64,000 nucleotides of DNA from Lentinus brumalis. Its lineage: Eukaryota; Basidiomycota; Agaricomycetes; Polyporales; Polyporaceae. The position numbers and the translations under genes are program-made. The notes under the pieces were generated by a model. That model ran no database searches. It had not been told where the DNA came from and was given only the letters and a program-made list of their open reading frames with translations. Shown here in pieces: positions 49,640 to 61,835 of the stretch (position 1 is its first letter; the number at the start of each line of letters is the position of its first letter). The stretch lies in contig MARA01000039.1 of NCBI GenBank assembly GCA_001792895.1, forward strand, positions 124,001-188,000, read 5' to 3'.

Positions 49640-50827
49640 ATGCTCCGTTCCCTCACCACCACAGCTGGCCTTCTTCGTAGTTCACCCAACCGCTATCGAT
49701 TCTTGCGCAGTATCTACTTGAGGTCAAATACCCAGAATATGCCACAATCCAAGGTTACTGCGGTCTACGATCTTCCCACCTCGGAGGCAAAGTGAGCTTC
49801 TGTGCTCCTCTCTTCCTGACCTAGACCTCGAACAGGAAAGGATGTCTTGGATCTAGGTGGGTCAAGCTCAAGAAATGTACCTACCAAGATCCCGCTGGCA
49901 AAGAGGCATGTCCGACGTAGGCGTTGGAGCGGCTGTCCATCCCCTAATGATGTTCTCACATAGCGGCTGTGGGAGTTCGCGGAACGGCCGACACGGTCTT
50001 CCGGGGGTGTAGACGGTGCGTGAGTCTCCCAAATGTACAAAGTATAGACTGGACTGAGACTGTGGAAGCTGTGGCTATACTCGCTCTTCTACGATCGGAA
50101 TCTGGTGCATTCGAGCCGTCCACCATCATCATCGAGCAGTACCGCCCACCTGTCGACCGGTATGTCATTGGTGCGTCTTCTCAACAGACTTCCCGTATAT
50201 GCGGTATCTGAGATCGAGCATAACCAGAACTTCCTGCTGGTGAGTGTGGACAGCTGCAGACTGCCCAAGAGGCCGCTGACGGCGGATACATCACGGTTTC
50301 TAATAGGCTTGATCAGTGAGGGTGAGACTCCCGAAGAAGCGGCAATCCGCGAACTCGAGGAAGAGACGGGGTTCAAAGCAAGCGGTGTGATCCAGTCGTC
50401 TCCGCTCCTCGTGTGCGATCCAGGTGATGCGACCACATTACGATTGCGTCGCACAAGCTCTGATACATGCCTGGCAGGCATGACGAATGCTAATATGAAG
50501 CTGGTCACCGTCGACGTGCCGTTCCATGAGAAACTGGAGATGCCAGCTCAGAAACTCGATCCTGGCGAGTTCATCACCGCCCGCATCGTCGAATTATCCA
50601 AGTTGCGCGCGGAATTCCAAGGTTCGTCCTTGCTGCAGCATGCTTGCGTTCTGCTCTGACAGCCGTCGTCATATTTACAGAGTACGAGAAGAAGGTTGGC
50701 TAATCTTTCATACATTGCATGCGCCACTCCTGACGCAGTTTCGCAGGGGTATGTCATTGACGCGAGGCTTGACCATTTCGTCTCTGGACTCGAGCTTGCT
50801 GGGAGGCTCAGTCAGTCTAGACAATGA
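49640..50827 (+). CDS. Nudix hydrolase, ADP-ribose pyrophosphatase (NUDT5-like), two possible starts
   Basis: Nine exons: 49640-49791, 49857-49905, 49964-50015, 50069-50170, 50228-50239, 50307-50423, 50478-50621, 50681-50694, 50747-50827. The product has KWVKLKKCTYQDPAGKERLWEF-type start, VAILALLRSE, IIEQYRPPVD, ELPAG then the complete Nudix box G-X5-E-X7-REL-X-EE-X-G (GLISEGETPEEAAIRELEEE). It should split ADP-ribose or related nucleotide sugars to AMP and ribose-5-phosphate. Two in-frame ATGs exist: 49739 gives the usual cytosolic form, while 49640 adds MLRSLTTTAGLLRSSPNRYR…, basic and acid-free like a mitochondrial presequence. Two exons are only 12 and 14 nt, and intron 49906-49963 appears to have a GC donor. 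Confidence 0.88.
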
Positions 50828-51302
50828 CGCAGGCGTAGACAGTCCAAACGAACGAACGAGTGTAGCATAAAGGTCGCACTGTACGCCTAAACCCAACCAA
50901 GCTGTGTATCTGCGGAAGTGCAAGCGAACTGTGTTCTTCCTGGACCTTAGTTACTAGTGAGTGCTTCCGCACTTCCCCGGGTTCGATGATTACTTCCACT
51001 AGAGCTGTGTCCGAGTACGCACAAGCCACCGTATTGGTTCCAGATGGTCCATACCAATCTCTTCCAGCCACCAACGCATCGCCCTGCTGTCATACTCGTA
51101 TGCTAGGACGTAAAGCGAAGACTCGGTGCGTCCTTCTTGCAGTGCTTCTCGACGATCCATTGAAAAGCTCGTATTTGGGTTCACACCGCCTCATGAGCAA
51201 GCGCTTTTGCGCCGCGCCTCATGCGCTTGTTATATATCGCCTCAACTCTAGTGCGCGGAGAGCCTTCACGGGGCCATCCTAACATCTTCCAGATACCATC
51301 GC
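50828..51302. other. gap before membrane protein copy B
   Basis: No gene recognised; 3' end of the Nudix gene and upstream region of copy B. Confidence 0.45.
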
Positions 51303-52600
51303 ATGGCACCCCTACTACCCCTTCGCAGCACAACTTTCTCCCTCGATGTCTCCTCGTTGGCGGTGTTCCTGGGCGCGGATGCCGCCCTGGCGGTGATGAT
51401 GCTTCCACATCTCCATTCCCAGCGGAAATGGTGGGGATGGTACAATTGTCCCGGGAGCTACCAGATAGCCAAACGTTACGGAGAGCTGGCGCGATTTAGG
51501 TTCTGGAGCGCCCTATTCGGGTCGGCGAAAGTCCCTCCAGAGCTTGCGCTCGAACTCTCCAGTGCCGCTGGATCCACCTTCACTGCCGCATGGTCCAGCA
51601 TCGCCGTCTCGCCCACGAGCCATCTGGCAGCTATGCTACTCCAGGAGTGTAGGGACCTCACGGCTACTGTGGTTGCCGGAAGGCAGACAGCTCCTGTGGA
51701 TGTCACCATCGCTGACCTTCGGCGGGAGCCCAGTCCTCTGGAGTATCCTAGGGTCCCGTCCACATACTCCAGATGGATGGCGGCTTGTCCGATTGCAGCC
51801 ACGCTATCTGCCAGCGTCGCCTGCGCGATATATCGCGATTTCTCTTGCGCTGCAATGATCCTCGTTGGGGCCATTTGCCACGGCCTCGCTTGCCTCGTTA
51901 TGGGGAATGCACGGTTCGTATACCGTCACGATGCGCCCTCAGAACACGCCCCTACCCTCGCCCACGGATGGCTGGAGAGCCAGAACTCCCGGTCTATCGT
52001 CATTCTGCGTGGTTCTGATAGGGCCGTGGCTCCCGTTCTCCGCGGCCGTTTTTCGCTGCAATTCCAGAGCTCCCAAGAGCACTGCCTCGTCACCTTCTGC
52101 TCCATTCTTCTGGGGCTCAGTTCCTCCTTCAGCTCCTCTTCGTCCCGCAGGGCACCCGCTTTGGCCAGATCATGTTCATCTGCTCCCTTTTTATCTCGTG
52201 GCTCTATCACCAGCATATCCTCGCGCACAGCAAAGCAGACGTGCTGCAGCGCATTACGACGGAGGACGTCCTCGGCGGGCCCACCCTGCGGAAGCTCCGG
52301 TTCGGGAGTAGGACCACTGCGGCGGTCTTCGTGCTGCTGGTCCTGCGTTCCGAGATCCGTGACATGAGGACATGTCTGGCGTCCTTGCTCCCGAGCGACA
52401 CGCTGGTGTGGCAGTTGTGGCGCGATGCTGTCGTGAGTCGTTTGGAGTCAGGGAAGCCGTTATGGTTTGAGGGATGTGACGGGGAATGGCGCAGGATGAA
52501 GGGACTATCCAGCGGGGACGACAACATGCTGTTGGATACGCTCCTCGGGGATGCGAGCACTGCATATATAGCCTTCGCAGAGCATCTGGCAAAGACATGA
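51303..52600 (+). CDS. membrane protein of unknown function, family copy B (one frame break)
   Basis: Same family as copies A (1978) and C (53156). The frame from the ATG at 51303 carries KWWGWYNCPGSYQIAKRYGEL, MLLQECRDL, VDVTIADL, two helices (SASVACAIYRDFSCAAMILVG…), SIVILRGSDRAVAPVLRGRFSLQF and then drifts into Ser-rich nonsense. The family sequence resumes in another frame: FLLQLLFVPQGTRFGQ, FICSLFISWLYHQ, KLRFGSRTTAAVFVLLVL, LLPSDTLVWQLW, ending at 52600. The switch falls at GGGG 52112-52115; one more G restores continuity, which matches the other apparent errors in this window, so I call it a probable intact gene rather than a pseudogene. Unlike copy A, its N terminus is basic-free and hydrophobic. 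Function unknown. Confidence 0.72.
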
Positions 52601-53155
52601 CTCGGAGTGTTGGGATGATTCAATATCCGCATATTCTGCACGGCTCATTGTTACATTTATCGTGGCTGTTCCAGATCTATGCAGTCCGAGTAGCTGTAGT
52701 GACGTCCGCTTGCAGCAAGGCTGATTGTGCTCGCGAATGGAAAATGGCTCAAAGTTGGCTGCAATCTCGATGGCTAGTACTTATTGCGGCCGGCGTACAG
52801 TATCCGGATAATGCATGCCGGCAACTTGCGAGCGCACTGAGTTGTTCCCAGGAAAGCGGCGGTCGATGTCGTGTTGCTTGTCAGCTGCTGGCAGGCAGTA
52901 CAGCCTTTGAACCTAATGTGGCGCTACTTATAAGAACGCGATACGCACAAGGCGCAGACCTTTACCGATTCACCACCAACCGCAGGATACCCACATTCCC
53001 TTGGCCCACACGCCCTCCGCTTCCTGACCGCACAGAGGATACCGCCTGGAGTACGTCGAACTGCACTGTCACTCGTTGTCATCGCTGACTTCATCGCGTA
53101 GATCTCGCGACCCTCTCCGGCCTCTCACTTGATCTTCACGCCAACATCGACCTCG
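52601..53155. other. spacer between membrane copies B and C
   Basis: 555 bases with no gene seen; a short open frame running out of copy B is out of frame with both copies. Probable promoter of copy C; the last 60 bases before the ATG are CT-rich. Confidence 0.5.
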
Positions 53156-54388
53156 ATGTCGGAAACCTTCTACACGTCAGCCCTCCTGGGATTCGTAGGT
53201 AGCGAAGAACAGCTTGGTGCCGTCCAGACATCCCATGTCCTGGCGCGCAATGCACTGCCTAGCGCATTCAACGCCCCTGGATCCTATGCAGCCGGGAAGG
53301 CCCTTGTTGCTCTGGGGAAGTCCCGTGTCTTTGATGCACTTCATCCCGGTGTCAGTGCGGATCCCGCTGCCCTGTCTTCGAGCTCCGACTTCGCGAACGG
53401 CCCGAAGTATACCGCCTCCTTTTCTGGTACCGTTCTGTCCGCCACAGGCCCCGTTGCAAGGACCCTCTTGGAGCATTCCAGGACGTTGCCCATCGATGTC
53501 ATCGGTGGACGCGTGACCAGTCCCTCATCCGTGACCGTTGTCGAGCTCGTGGATGCGCCGGAGAGCGAAGTTCACCCTACCGCGAAGGTCCATGCCCCAA
53601 TCATGATCCCTGTCGCCGCCAGCGCTGCAGCTGCAGCCATGTGTGGCGTGCTTGGAGATTGGAAGATCTTCGCCATGGTTGTCCTCGGCATGGCATGCAA
53701 CGGCGTGTCGTCATCGGCTCTGAAGCAGGGAGATCTTACCTTTACTCGTCCTGCTACCACCGCGGGCGCGCCGGCTGGCGATGGATACCTCGATGCCGGA
53801 ACCGAACTCGTGGTCCTGAAGGGTTCCGAGAGTGCGGTTGCGTCCGTCACCCGCGGCCGCTTCACTCTCCGCTACAGAAACGAGGGCTCGTACCGATGGA
53901 TTACGACTTGCGGAACCCTCCTGACGGCGCAATGTTTCATTCAGTTGCTCATCGTTCCTCAAGGAACGTTCTTCGGTCAAGTACTGTTCTTGTTCTCGAT
54001 GATCCTATCATGGCTCTACAACGCCCACGTCTCCCGGCAAGAGAAAGCTGCCTGGGATCGCCTCGTCCTTGAGGACCTCCTCAAGGCGCCCTCCACGAAG
54101 CGATACAGCCTCGGGACGCGTACCGCAACCGCGGTCTTCCTCATGCAGCTGTTGAGGCCGGATAACGTCGAGGAGCAGCTGGCACTCCTTCTTCCGAACA
54201 ACACGCCTGTATGGCGCTTCTGGAGGCAGACAGTCGCGAGGAGGCTGCGGGAGGAGAAACCCAGCTTCGCCGGCGTACCGATCGACGCCACGTTCTCCGC
54301 TGATGAGCACAAACTCCTTACGATCCTCTTGGGAGATGCCCAGACGGCCGTTGACGGCTTCTCAAAGCTGTCCGGTGCAAAGTTCTAG
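53156..54388 (+). CDS. membrane protein of unknown function, family copy C
   Basis: Uninterrupted frame of about 410 residues from the ATG at 53156. Blocks in family order: FNAPGSYAAGKALVALGKSR, YTASFSGTVLSATG, VTVVELVDAPE, hydrophobic pair (IMIPVAASAAAAAMCGVLGDW… then MVVLGMACNG), GAPAGDGYLDAG, ELVVLKGSESAVASVTRGRF, second hydrophobic pair with LLIVPQGTFFGQVLFLFSM, SWLYNAHVSRQ, KRYSLGTRTATAVF, LLPNNTPVWRFWRQT and AQTAVDG near the end. Copy C is less like A than B is around the PGSY block (AAGKALVAL instead of EIAKRYGQL). No known domain recognised. Tandem with copy B, same strand, separated by 555 bases, which suggests local duplication followed by divergence. Confidence 0.8.
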   Translation: MSETFYTSALLGFVGSEEQLGAVQTSHVLARNALPSAFNAPGSYAAGKALVALGKSRVFDALHPGVSADPAALSSSSDFANGPKYTASFSGTVLSATGPVARTLLEHSRTLPIDVIGGRVTSPSSVTVVELVDAPESEVHPTAKVHAPIMIPVAASAAAAAMCGVLGDWKIFAMVVLGMACNGVSSSALKQGDLTFTRPATTAGAPAGDGYLDAGTELVVLKGSESAVASVTRGRFTLRYRNEGSYRWITTCGTLLTAQCFIQLLIVPQGTFFGQVLFLFSMILSWLYNAHVSRQEKAAWDRLVLEDLLKAPSTKRYSLGTRTATAVFLMQLLRPDNVEEQLALLLPNNTPVWRFWRQTVARRLREEKPSFAGVPIDATFSADEHKLLTILLGDAQTAVDGFSKLSGAKF

Positions 54389-55003
54389 GAGGTGGTTTGG
54401 GTCGTCGACGAATATGACATCGGGTCTGTTATACCACTATGCCTCTTGTAATGATACCCAACTTACTGACAACCACGGATCATAGTTATTACTGTACGAG
54501 TTGTGTGTCGAGTGTGCATCATTGTTCCAAGTGTCACGCCGTGTACACCACCCTGACTCCGAGTTTGACTGCCCGGACATTTGAAGGAGCGAGTCAGTCC
54601 TCTTGCTTGCGATTCTTCAGCTTGAAAATCAGTTCATCGTTGTAGTTCTTGCGTGGATCCCGTAGTATATCGAGCTTGCTCGCAGTGGAATATTTATGAC
54701 ATCCGTTCTCGTCGTGCATAAAGGTTGTGAATGATGTGTTGCGAACCGGAGACACTACGCCACATAGACCATCGACTGCCAGGTACAACTTTGGTACGCC
54801 TGGCAGGGATGAAATTAGAGAAGGAGGCGACCTGGAACTGCGAACACCAGATATCATCCCGAGATCCTCAGTCTGAAGCGTAGCGGGATACATACTGCTC
54901 TGCATTCGAGAGTCGGCACATCAGCAGTGCCCAGTAGGTCTCAGCTTCAGCGTTGCCTGTTCGAAAAGAACATACAACGATATACTCAGCGAATTACATA
55001 CCA
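54389..55003. other. gap after copy C, before RPC40 stop
   Basis: Convergent intergenic region; contains one open frame on the minus strand (listed separately) of doubtful status. Confidence 0.4.
54594..54905 (-). CDS. doubtful 103-residue open frame
   Basis: Starts with a true ATG at 54905 and ends in a basic stretch (KNYNDELIFKLKNRKQED). No domain, no splice partner and no neighbour that explains it. Recorded only because the composition is less random than most chance frames here. Confidence 0.2.
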   Translation of the reverse strand: MQSSMYPATLQTEDLGMISGVRSSRSPPSLISSLPGVPKLYLAVDGLCGVVSPVRNTSFTTFMHDENGCHKYSTASKLDILRDPRKNYNDELIFKLKNRKQED

Positions 55004-56615
55004 CTACGCCATCTCAACATCCCCATCCGCGTCAGGACCCGCACTCGCTCCTGGTGCAGAGCCTGAGCCCAGGTCTTGCGAGTCTGCGAGTAGCGCCTCC
55101 GCCGCCTCTCGAATGGACGCGATCTTCCCGCGCATGACTTTGATCGACTCTGGGAAGAGTGACTCGGGCGTGTACGGACCCTCGGACTCAACGCTGACTG
55201 TGCTACGTATCAGCACCGTGCAATAAGGCGAACGAGGGGAGGGAAACTCACAGATAAACCAGTCACGTATCCGCTTGAGCTCGACGCAGCCTTCGAACTC
55301 CTTATGTCGCAGGACTTCGCGCGACATTGTCTCCTTGCGAAGGTGCCGTTCATCGATCGAAACCTGTAGCGCAGTGACCGGTCAGTCACATCTTCTATCT
55401 TTGAGAGTTCACAGGAGCGCAATGAGCGTGACGCACCTGTCCATCTGGAGATACCTTCACGACGCCCGGGCTGAAACACGACGCGAACTTCTGCGCGAGG
55501 TGTGGTGGTACAGGCTTTGAGGGGTCCAGGAGGATGAGAGGGTGCAGCCTGTACGAGGCGGTAGCTAGAGGCAGCATCTTGTCAGCACTCGGTATCGGTG
55601 GGCCGTGATGGAAAAAATGCGACACGGTACTAACCCACTGGACTCCACTTCGCGTGCTCTTTACCAACGCCTTTTATCGCGTGCAACTCCATCTCAATGG
55701 TCTGCCCTGGACGAAGTTTTGCGAGAACGATGTCCTAGGAGAATCGTCTGAGCACAGGGAGAAGGCACAGCAGAGAAGGATGCCAACCTTGTTTGTGGCG
55801 GCTGGTGGGTTGCTTGCGAACACGGATTCCTGTTCGCCCTGCGGCACCCATTCTAGGTCGCCGCTCCGGACGTACTCATTGATGTACTGAGGGCCATCTT
55901 TGGACGCCTTTTTGATGCGTTCACATGTAACATTCAGACTATGGACGAGGAATGAGCGAGATACAAAATTAAAGCCTCGGAGACGTGCGTACCGGAAGAC
56001 GAGCGTGTTCCGGTCTAGGGGAATGTCTTGACGAAACTCGAATAGACGTGGGTCCACATTGATTGGGATGAGGCCTAGCCGATGCGAGAGGACCTCATCG
56101 TGGATGACGGAGGTATTATTGAAGACGAAAACGTCTTCTATTGCTAGTGTGGGGACCTGAAGGAGGTGTCACTTCTGACACTAATGGTGCACACATTCGC
56201 GAGCTGCCTGAGGGTTCGGTGCGCTCATGACGCGCTTCCGAGCAGCATTGCGGGAAGGCTTTCTATTCACTACAGACTCACCTCCGAGAGCATAATTCTC
56301 CGGAACGCGTTCGCTATAGACGCATCCACCCCGACCAGATCGAATTCGACGGAACGTTGAGACAACCTCTTCACGGACACTTTCAGGGTCTGTGGACAGA
56401 ATACGCGTGTCAGCGCATCCTCTCGAGGTACGGGAGGCCAAAGTCCATGAACGCACCTCCTTGAACTTGGCGAGACTCCAGCTGTGGTCCTCTCCGGGGT
56501 AGTGTCCGGGGAACTCGGTGCTCGCGACATCGGAAACGCGTTCTGCGTGCACGCCAACATGGCGTCGTGGGTTGAAGACGGAGGCGGGGAGGTGGGAAGA
56601 GGAAGAGGACGCCAT
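55004..56615 (-). CDS. RPC40: RNA polymerase I and III subunit AC40 (RPAC1)
   Basis: Eight exons: 56615-56457, 56389-56282, 56156-55993, 55938-55788, 55734-55635, 55564-55437, 55363-55252, 55197-55004. The protein begins [14 protein letters not shown] with [15 protein letters not shown], then the alpha-like subunit signature [19 protein letters not shown] and [68 protein letters not shown], and [22 protein letters not shown]40 pairs with AC19 to form the assembly platform shared by RNA polymerases I and III. It ends with an acidic GDVEMA tail. All exon junctions are in phase without correction. Confidence 0.93.
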
Positions 56616-56941
56616 TTCTGAGATCGCGCGCGCCGCGCGCTGCAAATTAGTCGGCTTGAAAAGAAAAGGCGTTGAGGGAGCTTACTACCGCACTTACCCA
56701 CTGTTATTACCCAATAACACAGCCACAATTTGAGGTCGTTGTGGACTCGGACGTGGTACCAAGGCTCGCGGTAATTATACATACTTCTGAACACCAGGGG
56801 AAAAGCCTAGAGATGCCTCTTCTAGTGATACATTTGTTGCCTCGAGCTTTATCTAATACACTGTGTCTCATTTCTACCTTCTAGACGCGTACAAAATGAG
56901 GTCAGTCTTCCGACGCGGGCGAGTGAAACGAATCATGGATA
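56616..56941. other. gap between RPC40 start and PFK-2 stop
   Basis: 326 bases; RPC40 promoter and PFK-2 3' end on the minus strand. No gene. Confidence 0.5.
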
Positions 56942-59309
<2,368 letters not shown>

Positions 59310-59496
59310 GCGATGCGGTTCGGGCTGGAGGTACAGGAGGTGTAGTAGTGGGAGATGGGAGGAGGAGAGCAGGAGTTGTGGCCAAGCCTGAATGCGCCTC
59401 CGTGCACATCGCGGGGCAGGCCATGGTGCACGCGCACGCGTCGGAGCCCGCGGTCACGCGGAGGCTGGCGGAGCGCGTGTCTTGCTCCGTTCCGTC
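59310..59496. promoter_or_regulatory. shared divergent promoter, PFK-2 and PIG-X
   Basis: 187 bases between divergent starts if PIG-X starts at 59497. If its upstream ATG at 59392 is used the spacing is 82 bases, which would be very tight. Confidence 0.5.
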
Positions 59497-60216
59497 ATGT
59501 CCCTGGCCTCCCTCTCCTCGTCCGTCTCGGCCCAGGGCTTCCACTTCACGGTCTCGACGACCGTCAGCCTCGCGTCGAGGCAGGAGGCCGACCGGTGCTC
59601 GTTCCATGTCCTCTACGACCTCGATCCCCACGTCTACGCGGACCAGTATGAACTCGCACAGCGTCCGGGCTACACGTCCGCCCTCTGGGGCACGTCCGAT
59701 CTCGAGCGGCCTGTCTCTGCCGTGGACCAAGCTGGTTCTGTCCTTCTGCTGACTGCCGATACATCTCAACTCCTCCCCGGACAAGCCGCGAATATCACGC
59801 TCGAGGTGCCGTTGCATGCACGCTACGGGAGACCGGTGGCTGGTCCACAGGACGCCTTCTACAAGATCGAGCTGAGGCGACCAGTCGGTTTCTTTGCTTG
59901 TCCACTAGACAGTACGTTGTCGCCATCGCTACATGGCCCAATGCTCAATGTCCTGTCAGACGTGGTCGCGGTCCCCGAGACTCTGCGACAGTACACATCA
60001 CTGCCAGGATGGCCCTCCTTGTCGCTGTCACTTATCCCCGACACCTCTCTACGAGAGCCTCTTGCAATCGACGTTCCTGTGGGCGAGCTCAGTGATCTCG
60101 CATGGGCGGACATTGGCACTGCTGCCGTGATGATCGCCATGTTCTTCTACCTACTGGCCGCGTCTGTACGGACGGCGCGGAGACTGTTCAGCAGAGCGTA
60201 CATGAAAACAGATTGA
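59497..60216 (+). CDS. PIGX: PIG-X / Pbn1-like GPI mannosyltransferase subunit
   Basis: A single exon of about 239 residues. It opens with a Ser/Leu-rich stretch that could be a weak signal peptide, followed by a lumenal domain with FHFTVSTTVSL, DRCSFHVLYDLDPHVYADQYELAQ, SALWGTSDLERPV, NITLEVPLHARYG, FYKIELRRPVGFFACP and one C-terminal helix (IGTAAVMIAMFFYLLAASV) followed by a basic tail. This is the layout of PIG-X, which stabilises the PIG-M mannosyltransferase adding the first mannose to GPI anchors in the ER. The start is uncertain: an upstream in-frame ATG at 59392 would add 35 Arg/Ala/Gly-rich residues that do not look like a signal peptide. Confidence 0.85.
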   Translation: MSLASLSSSVSAQGFHFTVSTTVSLASRQEADRCSFHVLYDLDPHVYADQYELAQRPGYTSALWGTSDLERPVSAVDQAGSVLLLTADTSQLLPGQAANITLEVPLHARYGRPVAGPQDAFYKIELRRPVGFFACPLDSTLSPSLHGPMLNVLSDVVAVPETLRQYTSLPGWPSLSLSLIPDTSLREPLAIDVPVGELSDLAWADIGTAAVMIAMFFYLLAASVRTARRLFSRAYMKTD

Positions 60217-60507
60217 TAACGGACAAAGCAAGAGTCAGTAATGTACGCAACGAGGACAGGTCTATCGTAATGCTGATATAGATCGTCGATACCAATGTCC
60301 AGATGCTGAGTGCCCCGATCGTCGTCGTGCTGAGGGATATATGGATATGCGGGGGCTGGTGCGCGTGAGGAGGAGATGAACAACGCATGGATCCGTCGCG
60401 CCAAAGGCCTATCTCACTTCTCCTGCATACGAAATGTCTCTGAGATCGTCCATGATCCGGCCATCCGTCGTGGACTGGCAGTCGTCCGGCATGTCTGCAA
60501 GCAGTCA

Positions 60508-61328
60508 TCATGTGATGACGCACCGTCGCTGCTTCACCATCTTCCCCCATTTGCCCCGCATGCTCTCCTTGAGGGCAAGGTCGAATACCTGCTTAATGTT
60601 GTCTCCCGTCTTCGCTGAACATTCGATGTACTTTGCACCAATCTCCCGCGCGACCATCGCTCCTTGCTCCGTTGTGACCGGGACCTGCCCTTGCGCACTG
60701 AGCATGCGTCGTGTCTGCTCGTCTCTTCGGAGATCCGTCTTCGTCGCGACGAGGATAAGCGGCACGCCTTCGCAGAAGTGCGCAACTTCAGGGTACCACT
60801 GAAGGGCGCGAGTGGACACAGCTCAGCATTCGTAAGAAGTGGACAGATACGTGCGCCGCTTACCTTGTCCTTGACGTTCGCAAGACTGACGGGGAAGTCC
60901 ACGGAGAAGACTATTAGAATGACGTTGCTTTCTGGGTAGCTGAGGGGTCGTAGACGGTCGTATTCCTCCTGCCCCGCCGTGTCCCAGAGCGCGAGCTCGA
61001 CGAGCTTGCCCTCAAAGTTGACCAGCGTGACATAGTTCTCGAACACGGTTGGGATATACGCCTTTAATAACGCAGCGCATGAGTACCTTCGCACTGGACA
61101 GGATGGAAGGAGGTGATTGATCAAACGTACCTCGGGGAAGCGATTCTCGGCGTAGACAATGAGTAAACACGTCTTACCGCAGCCGCCTTTGACAGTTTAG
61201 CCATCAGGACGGTGCGGGGCACGGGGAGAGGGTGAGCGCGTACCGTCACCAACTACGACGAGCTTCCGCTTGATGTCTGGCCTGCGCGGGGGCCCGGAGG
61301 ACTCGCCGGGGTTGTAGGGAGTGGCCAT
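60508..61328 (-). CDS. Rho-family small GTPase (Rho4-like)
   Basis: Four exons: 61328-61244, 61186-61131, 61061-60864, 60798-60508. After [12 protein letters not shown] come the G1 loop VVGDGGCGKT (split by an intron), switch [11 protein letters not shown], switch [30 protein letters not shown], the Rho insert ([13 protein letters not shown]), ECSAKTGDN and the basic tail [10 protein letters not shown] ending in CVIT, a CaaX box. Rho GTPases govern actin and wall synthesis at the cell surface. The [12 protein letters not shown] and KWYPEV sequences resemble Rho4 more than Rho1-3, but the sub-family is not certain. It lies head-to-head with nothing; the left neighbour PIG-X is convergent. Confidence 0.9.
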
Positions 61329-61835
61329 CGCGTGCGTTCGTTCGGGAGGGAGGGAGGGAGACGTCAAGGGTCAAGTGGACGTTGGGGAGGCGTGCAGACA
61401 GGACCAAGAACGGAGGAAGAAAGCAAGCAGCGGGCGGTGCGTGACAGACAAGGGAGCAGTGTAGCAAATAACCAAGTACTGTGTGTGGCGCGGGGGCGAG
61501 GGAGGCCCGAGGACTGCAGCGAACGTCAGTGGCGGTTCGCCTCGCGGTTGAACTCGCTGCTCACGTGCTTCGCGCTGCTCGATCGACGGGTTTCAGACTG
61601 ACAGGTCCACAGTTCAGGCGGGCCACTGGAATGCTCAAGAAACCCGTGTTGCTATAGAACAGTGTAATGCCACATAAAGACTCTAGCCGATCGATGCTAC
61701 TAGGCGACGTATACTACCAATGACGTGCAAGAAAATGCGATGGACAATGCAACAGCGATCGACAACAACATCCTCCGCGCTCTCTATCCGTACACAGACA
61801 AGGTCCGTCCACTATCTACTACCCGGCCGCGCCCA
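61329..61835. other. gap between Rho start and Hsp40 stop
   Basis: 507 bases; contains the Rho promoter (an AG-rich block just upstream of 61328) and the 3' end of the Hsp40 gene. No gene. Confidence 0.5.

Noticed and set aside
51303..52600. pseudogene call for membrane copy B
   Set aside because: A single break at a G-run, with all family blocks otherwise intact on both sides, fits the window-wide under-calling better than decay.
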